From Ruminococcus sp. UBA3665 (GTDB lineage Bacteria; Bacillota; Clostridia; Oscillospirales; Ruminococcaceae): a stretch of DNA of 64,000 nucleotides. A model generated the notes under the pieces. The model had not been told where the DNA came from, did not search any database, and saw nothing but the letters and a program-made list of their open reading frames with translations. Location of the stretch: NCBI GenBank assembly GCA_002373165.1, contig DFJS01000026.1:1-64000 (forward strand), read 5' to 3'. Below, piece after piece: positions 44,969 to 54,007 of the stretch (the stretch's first letter is position 1; the number at the start of each line of letters is the position of its first letter). A program made the position numbers and the translations under genes.

Positions 44969-44997
44969 GAGACAGTCTGAAACAGCATTCTGTGACA
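44969..44997 (-). promoter_or_regulatory. Possible ECF sigma autoregulated promoter
   Basis: Reverse strand TGTCACA, 16 nt, TGTCTC, which resembles the TGTnAC - 16 - CGTC layout used by ECF sigma factors, about 60 nt before the sigma start codon. No sigma-A promoter is evident. Confidence 0.45.
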
Positions 44998-45027
44998 GAT
45001 TTTTCAAAAAAATTTTTTCTGCACATG

Positions 45028-45063
45028 CAAAAACAGCACAGCTTTTCAGAAAGCCGTGCTGTT
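45028..45063 (-). terminator. Terminator of the GntR-ABC operon
   Basis: Reverse strand 14-pair stem AACAGCACGGCTTT/AAAGCTGTGCTGTT (one G-T) then TTTTGC. Confidence 0.85.
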
Positions 45064-45110
45064 TCCGCTATATCTACAGGAGAGTGAAAACTTCAGAATA
45101 ATAATTTAAC

Positions 45111-47459
45111 TCAGCTCCATTTTGCTGTGCTGTATCCGAACGCATGAGAATTATAATAATAATTTCCAAGCTGAATCAGTTCTTCTACAGAATCGGAATA
45201 TTCCGCCGGAATCAGATAATTTTCGCCGTTGATCAGCATCAGATAGCAGGGTTCTGCACTGATATAGTGTGTTCTGACATGATGCAGAACTTCGTTCAGT
45301 TTCGGGTACTGTAATTCTATATCATGACCGCCAAAAAGCAGAATCGTATCCCGGTAGGAAAAATTATCCGGCTGACTGAATAGTTTATTTTCGTTCTGAC
45401 CCGACTGATAGGAAGGATAATTCAAAGATGCTGTTTTATAATTTTCCGGTGCATAGATTCTGATTTCCAGCAGATTGGAGTTATTATTCATCTTTGAATT
45501 TTGCAGAATTTCTGTAAAATTGAATTCTGTAAAACCGTGATCTTTCAGGAAAGCAACCGTTCCGGAACAGCTTGCGTAAACAGGAAGCCCTTGAATATAG
45601 CAGAGAATTTCATCTTTGCACAGCTGATCAAAAGAAAGAGCTTTCATATCATTCTGGTACCATTCGGACAGCGTATTCACAGAATTTTCAGCCTTCTGGA
45701 GATAAATTTCCTGAGCATTCCGTGTATCGCTGTAGATATCAGAATAAACAGCTTTGAACGATGCAGTTTCCGGAATTTCATATTCATGAATTTTATCATT
45801 ATACTGGCGCATTTCATTGCGGAGACGATTTTTCATCAGTCTGCCCTGTGCTTCGGCATAGGCATCTGTCTGAGCATAGATTTTTATCAGGTCGATGCGT
45901 TCATCCGGGCAGAGGCTGTAGCTTCTGTGAATGGACGTTCCGGCGATGGTGTGATATGTCACAGTAAACGTGCTTGTATCGAACGTCGGAGGTCCATATT
46001 TTGTATATTCATTATTTTTGTAGCCGTCCGTGCCGCCTTCATAATAATAATCCAGCGTATACGGATTTTTTTCGCTGAGGGCATCCAGATTTTCTTTTAA
46101 CTCATCATGATGACTGAAATAATTTTTCTGAAATTCCTGAATTTTAGAAATCGTTTCTCTGTCCTTGTAAGTCAGCTGATATTCTGTCGAACGGCCGCCC
46201 TCGTAAAAATTAAAAGTAATCTCGGCAGATGTCACTGTTGCAACGGCCGGGATATATTTTGTTCTGCCGAAGCAGTCCGTTGCAATGGTCAGCACATAAC
46301 CGCCGACTGCAACCGCTACTGTCGCGATATAGGTCACAATACTGAGCCAGAATTTTTTAAATCCTCTTTTTCTGATTACTTCCATGATAAAATATACAAT
46401 CGCACTGAACAGCAGCACGGCAATGATGGCACTTTCCTCGGCGGCACTGATGCACAGAATGCAGACTGTAATTGCCGAAATAATCACGTAATACAGCCAG
46501 ATGTACACAAACGGCCTGCTGACCTGTTCGGCTTTTCTGTGCTGATAGAGCTTCCAGGCAAGCACCAGCAGAGCCGCCGTGATAAGCAGAATCACGATAA
46601 TCCAGCGTATATACGCAGGAATCAAACCAGTATTTTCCGCAGTTCCGCCAACGCCCGTGTAACTGCTGCCGTAATAATATTCAAAATCATCCAGAGAGCC
46701 TTTTTCCGCAATCAGATAAACCAGATAGATCAGGCCGCCGATCGGGCTTGTATAGCCGATAAATTCCCAGGAATATTCAAAATCCAGTCCGTCGACATTA
46801 TACGTAATTACGGCGAGCACTGCCGCAAATGTTCCCGGAATGAGAAGATTCAATAAAATATTCGTGTAAATATTTTCAAACAGCGTTCCGCAGCAGCTGG
46901 CGCATACTGCCGAGATGGTGTAATACATCCACATCAGCGCGAACAGCCCCAGACTTCCCAGAAAATAATCCAGATAAAGATTATTGAAAAAATCAGATTC
47001 TGCCGGATGAAGTGCATTCACCATAGGAACCGTAATCAGCATGATAATCCATCCCAGCAGGACGGCCACAAGATACGGCACGGCATACATGGCAAATCCG
47101 CCCAGATAATTGCTGAAAAACCGCTGTGTGCCGTTCAGCGGAAGCGCATACAGCATATCGACTCTTGTTTTGTTCCATTCTTCCTCGAAGGCCCGGATTC
47201 CGCAGAAGATGCCTAATAATATCGCCACAGCTCCGCAGAAACCGCCAATTAACATATACGGTTCACAGCTGAAACTATAACTGTAATTCTCTCTTACTTC
47301 ACTCAGCGTACTCAGATAGACTTCTGCCATGCCTGCCCCGAAAAACAGCGGGATTCCCAGCAGTGACAAAATACATGTGACGATAGCAAATTTCCGGTTC
47401 TGGCTGATAATTCTGACAGCGTTCCTTGCCGGATAATTATTCAAAAACTTTGCTGTCAT
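45111..47459 (-). CDS. ABC-2 type transporter permease
   Basis: Large membrane subunit of 782 residues. About twelve helices in the first half, then a long extracytoplasmic region from about 395 onward, a layout seen in exporter permeases of peptide-antibiotic and envelope-stress systems in Firmicutes. GGAGGTG stands about 7-11 nt before the ATG; overlaps the ATPase gene by 23 nt. Substrate unknown; the GntR (YtrA-like) neighbour suggests a drug- or wall-stress-induced system. Confidence 0.82.
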   Translation of the reverse strand: MTAKFLNNYPARNAVRIISQNRKFAIVTCILSLLGIPLFFGAGMAEVYLSTLSEVRENYSYSFSCEPYMLIGGFCGAVAILLGIFCGIRAFEEEWNKTRVDMLYALPLNGTQRFFSNYLGGFAMYAVPYLVAVLLGWIIMLITVPMVNALHPAESDFFNNLYLDYFLGSLGLFALMWMYYTISAVCASCCGTLFENIYTNILLNLLIPGTFAAVLAVITYNVDGLDFEYSWEFIGYTSPIGGLIYLVYLIAEKGSLDDFEYYYGSSYTGVGGTAENTGLIPAYIRWIIVILLITAALLVLAWKLYQHRKAEQVSRPFVYIWLYYVIISAITVCILCISAAEESAIIAVLLFSAIVYFIMEVIRKRGFKKFWLSIVTYIATVAVAVGGYVLTIATDCFGRTKYIPAVATVTSAEITFNFYEGGRSTEYQLTYKDRETISKIQEFQKNYFSHHDELKENLDALSEKNPYTLDYYYEGGTDGYKNNEYTKYGPPTFDTSTFTVTYHTIAGTSIHRSYSLCPDERIDLIKIYAQTDAYAEAQGRLMKNRLRNEMRQYNDKIHEYEIPETASFKAVYSDIYSDTRNAQEIYLQKAENSVNTLSEWYQNDMKALSFDQLCKDEILCYIQGLPVYASCSGTVAFLKDHGFTEFNFTEILQNSKMNNNSNLLEIRIYAPENYKTASLNYPSYQSGQNENKLFSQPDNFSYRDTILLFGGHDIELQYPKLNEVLHHVRTHYISAEPCYLMLINGENYLIPAEYSDSVEELIQLGNYYYNSHAFGYSTAKWS

Positions 47460-48342
47460 AGCCTAACACCTCCAGTTCGTAGATAAATATTTCTTCCAGT
47501 GACAGCGGAATCAGATCGGCAACTACAGGCTCATGCGGCGCAAGTGCCTGATGAATCTGCTCTTCACTGCCTTTTGCGATAATATGATAGATGCTTTGTG
47601 TTTTCTCGAAATGCAGAATTTCCAAATCGGGGAAATCTTCTTTTGCAAAGATTTTTTCCTTGTCTTTGAACGCCGCCTGAATTTTATGCACTGCGCCTTT
47701 CAGACTGTCCAGCTCTCTGTTGAAGACAATTTTTCCATGATGGAGCAAGGCGGCTGTATCGCACATTTCATTGATTTCTTTCAGATTATGGGAAGAAATC
47801 ACAACTGTCAGTTCGCGTTCGCACATGGCATCGACCAGCATCCGCTTGACGATAATTCTCATTGTCGGATCCAGTCCGTCAAAGGCCTCGTCAAGAAGCA
47901 GATAGGGCGTACAGCAGGAAATGCCGATAATCACAATTGCCTGACGCTTCATGCCTTTTGAAAACGTACTGATTTTTTTGTTCATGGGCAGCTGAATGAT
48001 TTTCTCCAGCCGCTCGAAAATTTCCTCTGAAAATTCCGGATAGAACTGCTTATAGAAATCTTTCAGCTGTTTCAGCGTAAATCCGCCGAACTGAACTGTT
48101 TCGTCATTGATGAAGAATACTTTCTGTTTTGCCGCAACGTTGTCATAAACGGGCTGGTCGTCAATCAGCACTTCTCCGGATTCGGCTTTATAAATTCCGC
48201 TGAATAATCTAAGAATTGTCGATTTTCCTGCGCCGTTCGAGCCTAATAATCCGAAGGCAGTTCCTTTCGGGATGATTAAATCCACGCCGTCCAGAGCCGT
48301 AAAATCATCGAACTGCTTGACGGTATTTTTCAGCTGCATCAT
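47437..48342 (-). CDS. ABC transporter ATP-binding protein
   Basis: Cytoplasmic ATPase of 301 residues partnered with the following permease. Walker A GSNGAGKST (about 36-44), Q-loop region, a signature that reads FSKGMKRQ (variant LSGGQ), Walker B LLLDEAFDGLD and the H-switch ISSH are present. Starts at ATG 48342, overlapping the GntR stop by 4 nt (ATGA). Confidence 0.93.
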   Translation of the reverse strand: MMQLKNTVKQFDDFTALDGVDLIIPKGTAFGLLGSNGAGKSTILRLFSGIYKAESGEVLIDDQPVYDNVAAKQKVFFINDETVQFGGFTLKQLKDFYKQFYPEFSEEIFERLEKIIQLPMNKKISTFSKGMKRQAIVIIGISCCTPYLLLDEAFDGLDPTMRIIVKRMLVDAMCERELTVVISSHNLKEINEMCDTAALLHHGKIVFNRELDSLKGAVHKIQAAFKDKEKIFAKEDFPDLEILHFEKTQSIYHIIAKGSEEQIHQALAPHEPVVADLIPLSLEEIFIYELEVLGYDSKVFE

Positions 48343-48716
48343 AATGGGGATTCTCCTTTCTGTTTTTCCTGAATTGATTCGATACGGTTTTGAAGGGTTT
48401 CTTTTCCGATGCCGATTTCGAGTGCATGTCTGACAGCAGTATCGAAATCCGTCAGTACGCGTTCCTGTGCCAGCAGCTTATCCGGTTTGGCGATGAAACT
48501 TCCGCGCCCGGCCAGGGAATAGATAATGCCGTCGCGCTCCAGAAGCGAATATGCTTTTGCAACAGTATTGGGATTCACGCCCAGTTCTGTTGCAAGACTG
48601 CGGACACTCGGCAGTTTTTCCTGTTCTGTAAGAACGCCTTTCAGAATCAGTTCAATTACTTTTCTGTAGAGCTGTTCATAGATAGGAATCCGACTCATTA
48701 AATCAATATCGAACAT
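48339..48716 (-). CDS. GntR-family regulator, YtrA subfamily
   Basis: Autorepressor type of 125 residues: winged helix of the GntR family (PIYEQLYRKVIELILKGVL ... LPSVRSLATELGVNPNTVAKAYSLLERDG) with only a short C-terminal dimerisation tail, as in YtrA. It leads the ABC operon, and an imperfect palindrome lies just downstream of the promoter. A later in-frame ATG at 48698 is an alternative start. Confidence 0.9.
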   Translation of the reverse strand: MFDIDLMSRIPIYEQLYRKVIELILKGVLTEQEKLPSVRSLATELGVNPNTVAKAYSLLERDGIIYSLAGRGSFIAKPDKLLAQERVLTDFDTAVRHALEIGIGKETLQNRIESIQEKQKGESPL

Positions 48717-48754
48717 GCTTTTTCATACCTTCTTTCTGTCTTGATTGTCATAAA

Positions 48755-48775
48755 TGTATTATCTGAATTAGTACA
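48755..48775. promoter_or_regulatory. Probable operator of the GntR regulator
   Basis: TGTATTA - 7 nt - TAGTACA, a 21-bp palindrome with one mismatch per arm pair, 5 bp downstream of the -10. YtrA-type proteins bind GTnTTA/TAAnAC-like palindromes. Confidence 0.6.
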
Positions 48776-48780
48776 GTTAT

Positions 48781-48809
48781 AGTATAGCATATTTCTCCGG
48801 ATTTGTCAA
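48781..48809 (-). promoter_or_regulatory. Promoter of the GntR-ABC operon
   Basis: Reverse strand TTGACA, 17-nt spacer ending in TGC, TATACT. Confidence 0.88.
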
Positions 48810-48841
48810 TAGCTGACTGAAAAAATCATAAATTATTTTAT

Positions 48842-48870
48842 AAAAAAATCCCCGGAAAACCTCCGGGGAT
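48842..48870 (-). terminator. Terminator of the six-repeat protein gene
   Basis: Reverse strand stem ATCCCCGGA/TCCGGGGAT followed by TTTTTTT. Confidence 0.92.
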
Positions 48871-48898
48871 TCTGGAAATATTCTGTTCAGAATTTTGT

Positions 48899-51058
48899 TT
48901 ATTTTACGTTGAATACCTGTCTGTCAGCCGTAACATCCTTGTTGGCGGTGGTTGTTACTGCAACTCTGTAAGTATACTTGCCTGCGCCGAGCTTGTTGAA
49001 TTCGATATATTTATCTACTTTATTCAGATCATAGCTTTTAGCGTTGGGAGCAACAGACTTGCTTGTTACAAGCTTGTTATTGGAATTGTAAACGGCAACT
49101 GTTACAGCCTTGATGGTAGAATCAGAAGAAACTGTGCCTTTTACAGTCAGGGCTTTGCCTTTTGTGATTGTTTCCGGAATGCTTGTGCCGCCGGTCAGAG
49201 TCACGCCCTTTGTAGTAGTGCCCTGTTCCTGAGTTGCAGCTGCTGCATTGCCGACTGTGAAGTTCTTGTTCACAATGACATAATTGCTGTTATTGGCATT
49301 GCTTGCGAATACCATGTAAGTATACTGACCGTCTGTCAGCTTATTGAATTCTACATAGTTATCCAGTTTAGCAATATCATAAGTCTTGGAATTCGGAACA
49401 GCCGTCTTGCCTGTAACAAGCTTCTTATTGCTGTCATACACGCCGACAGTCACGGAAGTCATGTCAGAAGATGCCGAAGTCACAACACCCTTGACAATTA
49501 CTATACCGCCCTTTTTGAGAGTATCCGGAACATTGGTTCCGTTGGCAATTGTCATCACGTCTGTGCCGTCAGATACGTTGAATGCCTGGTTCACGAGTTC
49601 ATAATTCTTGTTTGCGCCATTGGTAGCGATGACTTTATAATTATAAGCACCTGCGGCCAGTTTATCGAACCGAACTGCGCTGTCCAGCTTGCTGACGTTA
49701 TAAGTTTTTGCGTTGGGTTCTACAGTCTTGCCTGTCACCAGTTTGCCGTCCTTGTCATAAACGCCGACAGTCAGGGATGTAATATTGGAGCTTGCCGAAG
49801 CTACTGTGCCCTTGACAACAACACCCTTGCCCTTGGAAAGTGTAGTCGGTACTGTAGTGCCATTTGCGATTGCGATTGCATCAGATGCAACCTGACCTTC
49901 ACCTACTGTAAATGCTTTATTCACCATAACATAATTTTTGTTCACGCTGTTGCTTGCAAATACCATATATGCATAGGTACCGTCAGTCAGCTTGTCGAAT
50001 TCGATATAATTATCCAGTTTGGAAACGTCATAAGTCTTGGCGTTCGGGATAGCGGTCTTGCCTGTAATCAGCTTGCCGGTTGTATCATAGATGCCGACAG
50101 TCAGGGATTCAATATTGGAATTTTCAGAAGTAACATTGCCCTTTACCAGTACGGCCTTGCCTTTTGCGAGCTTATCGGGAACTTCTGTTCCGTTGGCAAT
50201 TTTCAGAGTATCAGAAACAGCCGGAGTCTGGTTATTGTCAGTCTGGGCAGTATCGTTATTCTGAACAGTACCGTCAGCGGAAACAGTAAACTGCTGGGAA
50301 ACAACAGCAAAATCCTTGTTTGCTGCATTGGTAGCAGTAATTTTATAAGTATACGTACCATTTTCCAGCTTATTGAATGTAATATCATTATCTGTCTTGC
50401 TGACATTATAAGATTTTGCATTAGGTTCTACCGTTTTGCCGCATACCAGCTTATTATCCTTGTCATAGATGCCGACTGTCAGGGAAGTAATATTAGAATC
50501 GGCAGAAGTCACAGTACCCTTTACTGTCACGTACTTGCCTTTTTTGAGTGCGGCAGGCAGTGTGGTACCGTTGGAAATACTCAGCGTATCGGTAATTACC
50601 GGCGTTTCGCTGGTGCTGCTGGCAACGGAAAAGCTCTTGTTTGTCAGCACATAGTTTGTATTTGTGCCGTTGGTTGCAAATACCATGTAAGTATAAGAAC
50701 CGGGAGCAAGCTTGCTGAACGAAACATACTGATCCAGCTTGGAAATATCATAAGACTTTGCCTTTGGCAGGGCACTCTTGCCGGTTACCAGCTTTCTGCT
50801 GGAATCGTAAATACCTACTGTCACAGAAGCAATATTGGAATCTTCAGAAGTAACAACACCCTGTACTCCTACGGCATCGCCCTGCTTTACAGTATCCGGC
50901 ACCTGTGTGCCGTTGGCAATTGTAATCGCATCATTTGCCGCAGAAGCAGTCAGGCCGACGGCTGTATTTTCAGCATGAAGCACTGGCAAAGCAGCAGCAC
51001 CTGATGTCACAACAACGGCAGCAAGGACACCGGCAGCAATTTTCTGACTATTTTTCAT
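48899..51058 (-). CDS. Secreted protein of six Ig-like tandem repeats
   Basis: Extracellular protein of 719 residues: a signal peptide (about 1-31) followed by six homologous modules of about 105-115 residues, each with ANGTxVPDxLKKG, VKGxVTS, SLTVGIYD, GKTxxPNAKTYDVSKLD and YTYMVFATN elements. No LPXTG, S-layer homology, dockerin or cohesin was seen, so how it stays at the surface is unclear. The modules resemble Ig/fibronectin folds and could bind polysaccharide or protein. Start at 51058 behind GAGGA. I do not recognise the family. Confidence 0.85.
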   Translation of the reverse strand: MKNSQKIAAGVLAAVVVTSGAAALPVLHAENTAVGLTASAANDAITIANGTQVPDTVKQGDAVGVQGVVTSEDSNIASVTVGIYDSSRKLVTGKSALPKAKSYDISKLDQYVSFSKLAPGSYTYMVFATNGTNTNYVLTNKSFSVASSTSETPVITDTLSISNGTTLPAALKKGKYVTVKGTVTSADSNITSLTVGIYDKDNKLVCGKTVEPNAKSYNVSKTDNDITFNKLENGTYTYKITATNAANKDFAVVSQQFTVSADGTVQNNDTAQTDNNQTPAVSDTLKIANGTEVPDKLAKGKAVLVKGNVTSENSNIESLTVGIYDTTGKLITGKTAIPNAKTYDVSKLDNYIEFDKLTDGTYAYMVFASNSVNKNYVMVNKAFTVGEGQVASDAIAIANGTTVPTTLSKGKGVVVKGTVASASSNITSLTVGVYDKDGKLVTGKTVEPNAKTYNVSKLDSAVRFDKLAAGAYNYKVIATNGANKNYELVNQAFNVSDGTDVMTIANGTNVPDTLKKGGIVIVKGVVTSASSDMTSVTVGVYDSNKKLVTGKTAVPNSKTYDIAKLDNYVEFNKLTDGQYTYMVFASNANNSNYVIVNKNFTVGNAAAATQEQGTTTKGVTLTGGTSIPETITKGKALTVKGTVSSDSTIKAVTVAVYNSNNKLVTSKSVAPNAKSYDLNKVDKYIEFNKLGAGKYTYRVAVTTTANKDVTADRQVFNVK
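48911..50954. repeat. Six coding tandem repeats of about 315-350 bp
   Basis: The repeats begin roughly at 50954, 50580, 50200, 49880, 49550 and 49210 (reverse strand). The fourth and fifth are closest in sequence; the sixth is most diverged. Unit boundaries are approximate. Confidence 0.8.
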
Positions 51059-51096
51059 AAAAAACAATCCTCTTTTCTTTCTCTACTTGAATTTCT

Positions 51097-51152
51097 TTGG
51101 GGAAGCGTGATATCTGCAAAAACAAGATATGATTAGACTCCACCCCAATTAT
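51097..51152 (-). promoter_or_regulatory. Nested hairpins in the six-repeat mRNA leader
   Basis: On the reverse strand TTGGGG pairs with CCCCAA, enclosing ATATCT/AGATAT. The structure fills most of the roughly 95-nt leader between promoter and ribosome site. Confidence 0.45.
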
Positions 51153-51158
51153 AGAATT

Positions 51159-51187
51159 ATTATAACATACTTTTTTTAATTAGTCAA
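51159..51187 (-). promoter_or_regulatory. Promoter of the six-repeat protein gene
   Basis: Reverse strand TTGACT, 17-nt spacer, TATAAT. Confidence 0.85.
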
Positions 51188-51283
51188 TATATGGATTTCA
51201 ATCTTGTGGAAATTTGACTCCTTGCCCAAATTTAAAGCAATATTTCCGGTCATTTTTCACAAAAGCAGAAAAACAGAAATGAC

Positions 51284-51312
51284 TTGACAAATCCGGTATT
51301 TTCTGCTATAAT
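51284..51312 (+). promoter_or_regulatory. Consensus promoter of the zinc-ribbon protein gene
   Basis: TTGACA, 17-nt spacer ending in TGC, TATAAT. Shares TTGACAAATCCGG with the promoter at 48781-48809. Confidence 0.92.
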
Positions 51313-51344
51313 ATAAGAAATATTAATTTATGGGGGTATTGATC

Positions 51345-51893
51345 ATGGAAGAAAAAAGAATTTTTCAGCTCAACGGAGAATTTTCTCTGGAAGAACTTGT
51401 CCGCCTTCTGGAACAGTTTCTGCGTGTGAACAAAAATCTGACCACACAAAGATTTGATTTTGCCGGCAGAGCTGTATTGCAGTGCATGGACAGCGATTCC
51501 AGCTGGAAACAGTTTCTCGGACTGGATGCCGCTCTGACAATAGAATTAATGGAAACAGAAAATGATACACTGACTGTCTCTATTGGCAATGCCAAATGGC
51601 TGGACAAAGTGGGCGCGGCCGCTGTAGGCGCACTGTTCTTCACGCCGCTGACTGTGATTGCCGGGATCGGCGCAATTCGCCAGGCAGTTCTTCCGACTGA
51701 AATTTTCAGCTTTATCGAAACAAAAACCGGAAAAAAATCTTCTAAAAGCACCCCGTTCCAGAGCAAGTTTTTTGTACCGGAAGAACCGGAGGAAAAACAG
51801 GAAAAAAACAATACTGATTCTGTCTGCCCGTGCTGCGGAAGCAAAGTGCTTGATTCTTACACATTCTGTGCAAAATGCGGCACAAAATTATAA
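51345..51893 (+). CDS. Hypothetical protein with C-terminal zinc ribbon
   Basis: Not recognised as a named family. The 182 residues have an N-terminal alpha/beta part (1-80), a Gly/Ala-rich hydrophobic stretch (about 83-115) that may touch the membrane, a charged linker, and a zinc ribbon VCPCCGSKVLDSYTFCAKCG at the C-terminus. The ATG at 51345 is preceded by GGGGG at 9 nt. Monocistronic. Confidence 0.78.
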   Translation: MEEKRIFQLNGEFSLEELVRLLEQFLRVNKNLTTQRFDFAGRAVLQCMDSDSSWKQFLGLDAALTIELMETENDTLTVSIGNAKWLDKVGAAAVGALFFTPLTVIAGIGAIRQAVLPTEIFSFIETKTGKKSSKSTPFQSKFFVPEEPEEKQEKNNTDSVCPCCGSKVLDSYTFCAKCGTKL

Positions 51894-51909
51894 TTCTGTC
51901 TTTTTCCAG

Positions 51910-51940
51910 AAGCCCTGTCCCGTCCGGCAGGGCTTTTTTT
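51910..51940 (+). terminator. Intrinsic terminator after the zinc-ribbon gene
   Basis: Eight-pair stem AAGCCCTG/CAGGGCTT, 10-nt loop, then T5-T7. Confidence 0.92.
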
Positions 51941-52027
51941 GCGTGAATACGTATAAAATGCCCGCAACCGCTTATACTTATCTTATCTTACACGACTGGA
52001 TTACTCTCAGAAAGGCGGTTTATTTTT

Positions 52028-53902
52028 ATGCAGGCGATTCTTTACTGTGACAAAAAAACAGACTGTATTCCTCTCCGGGACTGCCCGGAGACACTTCTGC
52101 CGCTGTGCAATATTCCTATGCTGGAATATCTTCTGCACTATATTGAACAAAAAGGCTTTCAGAAAGCCGTGCTTCTTGCGGCAGATGAACGCACCCGGCA
52201 TCTTGTGGATTCTCTGCACTTGCAGATTCCCGTGCACTATGCCCGTTCGCTGGCCTCACTTCATGCCGATATGCCGACACTTCTGCTGCGGCGGCTTTGT
52301 GTGCCGGACTGGGATATGGGCGAACTCTTTACTCTTTGTCATGCCGGTTCTGTCCGGCTGCTTCATGCCGACAGCACGCCCTGTCTGGCCGAACTGCATC
52401 CGCAGGGTTCTGTTCTGCTGGAACCCGAACAGACGGCTGTTGCAGAATCCTCTTCTTTTCAGCATATCCGCACCCCTGCCGAATATCGCTCTGTTCAGCA
52501 GAAATTATTATCTTCTTCCGGAAAATTCCGGCGTGCACGCATCGGCGAAGGTGTCCGCATGGCAGAAAATGCCTTTGCCGACGAAACTACTGTCATCGGA
52601 AATGACTGCATTATCGGCGAAAATGCCAAACTTTCCGGATGCTGTCTCGGCGGCGGCGTGCAGATCGGTGCAGATGCAGTTCTGAAAGACTGTGTCATCT
52701 GCCGCAGAGCTCTGATTGATGCCGGAACCAGACTGGAAAATGCCGCTGTACCGGAAAATACTGTTTTATATCCCGATTCCGGCACGGCCAGAAACAGAAA
52801 ACATCTTGTTCATCCGGATGACGGCATCTGCGAAGGCCTTCCGCGCTGGAATACAGCCGAAACGGCTCTGAAAGCGGGTTCGGCACTGACAGTGCTGGGA
52901 AATCGCATTGCCATCGGCTACAGTCACAGACAATCGGAAAGTCTTGCAGCAGCAGCGGCGGCAGGCGCGGCGGCACACGGCGCAGAAGTCTGGCTGGGAG
53001 GAGAATGCGCACTTTCTCAGCTGATTTTTCTTGCCGAACAGACTGCATGTTCCGTTCTGCTTTGGATTCAGGGAGAAAATGCTGTTCAGCTGCGGCCGTT
53101 CAATGCAGGAGGCTTTCCTTTGACTGAACCGCAGGCCAACCGTGTCTGGCAGGCTCTGGAAGCCGGCACCTGTTCCCAGCTTCTCCGGCCGGGCAGACTG
53201 CATCATGCCGAAGCATTCCATGCTTTGTGGGAGACTTCCTGCCGCAGTCTGATTCCGCCGCATGGTTTTGAAATCACTGTCAGCTGTTCCAGCCCTGTTC
53301 TCCGCACGGCGGCACAGGAACTGTTCGGCGGCGGAAACGGCCAGAGAATTTCCTTATCTCTTTCCGAGGACGGCACCCGGATTTCGGCATTTTCTTCAGA
53401 ATCCGGTATGCTTCGCTATGAACAGCTTCTGCTTCTGTCGCTGTTATCCGTACAGGAACAGAATCAGCCGCTTGCCGTTCCGGACAGTTTCCACATGGCG
53501 GCCGAAACGTTTGCCGCGCAGTATCATGCCAGGATTGTACGGGTTCACGAGCCGGATGACAGATACGCCGGATTATACCGATCGCAGGGCATCTGTACTG
53601 ACGGCCTTAAATTATTTGCACATGTGCTCCGGGTACTGCATGACAGAAATCTGACCCCGGCGCAGGCGGCGGCACTGCTTCCGGAATTATGCACAGTTCA
53701 GCACGAAGTTGCCACTTCGCTGACCCGGCAGAATATCGAACAGCTCCAGCGAAACAATCCTGATGCCAGAATCAGCATAGTCATGCCGCTGCACAGCAAA
53801 CTGGTAAAACTCCGTGTTCATGCCGATTCTGTCGAAACTGCCGCTGAAATCTGCGGCTTCTGGGAGAAAAAACTCCGGATTCTGGAATCAGAAGAATCCT
53901 GA
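52028..53902 (+). CDS. Degenerate nucleotidyltransferase / beta-helix / phosphomannomutase-like fusion
   Basis: 624-residue protein resembling mannose-1-phosphate guanylyltransferase-phosphomannomutase fusions. Residues 1-150 look like a sugar nucleotidyltransferase (LPLCNIPMLEYLLHYI) but lack the GGxGTRL-type loop. Residues about 170-245 form a left-handed beta-helix (IGEGV, VIGNDCIIGENAKLSG). Residues about 275-620 follow the phosphomannomutase fold, yet the catalytic TASHNP loop reads IQGENAVQL and the metal DGDxDR loop reads SEDGTRISA. Both active sites therefore seem lost, suggesting a regulatory or structural role, possibly in cell-envelope sugar metabolism. Ribosome site AAAGGCGG, 9 nt before the ATG. 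Confidence 0.72.
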   Translation: MQAILYCDKKTDCIPLRDCPETLLPLCNIPMLEYLLHYIEQKGFQKAVLLAADERTRHLVDSLHLQIPVHYARSLASLHADMPTLLLRRLCVPDWDMGELFTLCHAGSVRLLHADSTPCLAELHPQGSVLLEPEQTAVAESSSFQHIRTPAEYRSVQQKLLSSSGKFRRARIGEGVRMAENAFADETTVIGNDCIIGENAKLSGCCLGGGVQIGADAVLKDCVICRRALIDAGTRLENAAVPENTVLYPDSGTARNRKHLVHPDDGICEGLPRWNTAETALKAGSALTVLGNRIAIGYSHRQSESLAAAAAAGAAAHGAEVWLGGECALSQLIFLAEQTACSVLLWIQGENAVQLRPFNAGGFPLTEPQANRVWQALEAGTCSQLLRPGRLHHAEAFHALWETSCRSLIPPHGFEITVSCSSPVLRTAAQELFGGGNGQRISLSLSEDGTRISAFSSESGMLRYEQLLLLSLLSVQEQNQPLAVPDSFHMAAETFAAQYHARIVRVHEPDDRYAGLYRSQGICTDGLKLFAHVLRVLHDRNLTPAQAAALLPELCTVQHEVATSLTRQNIEQLQRNNPDARISIVMPLHSKLVKLRVHADSVETAAEICGFWEKKLRILESEES

Positions 53903-53972
53903 AATCTATCGCAATGCTTTTTATAATTTTTATTTAAACTGTCCAATTCTGTCACAACCTTCTGCTATGCAC

Positions 53973-54001
53973 TTGACAAAACAGGTAAATTCCGGTATAA
54001 T
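53973..54001 (+). promoter_or_regulatory. Consensus promoter of the RNase J gene
   Basis: TTGACA, 17-nt spacer, TATAAT; predicted start about 54008, some 295 nt before the coding region. Confidence 0.9.
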
Positions 54002-54007
54002 AATATT

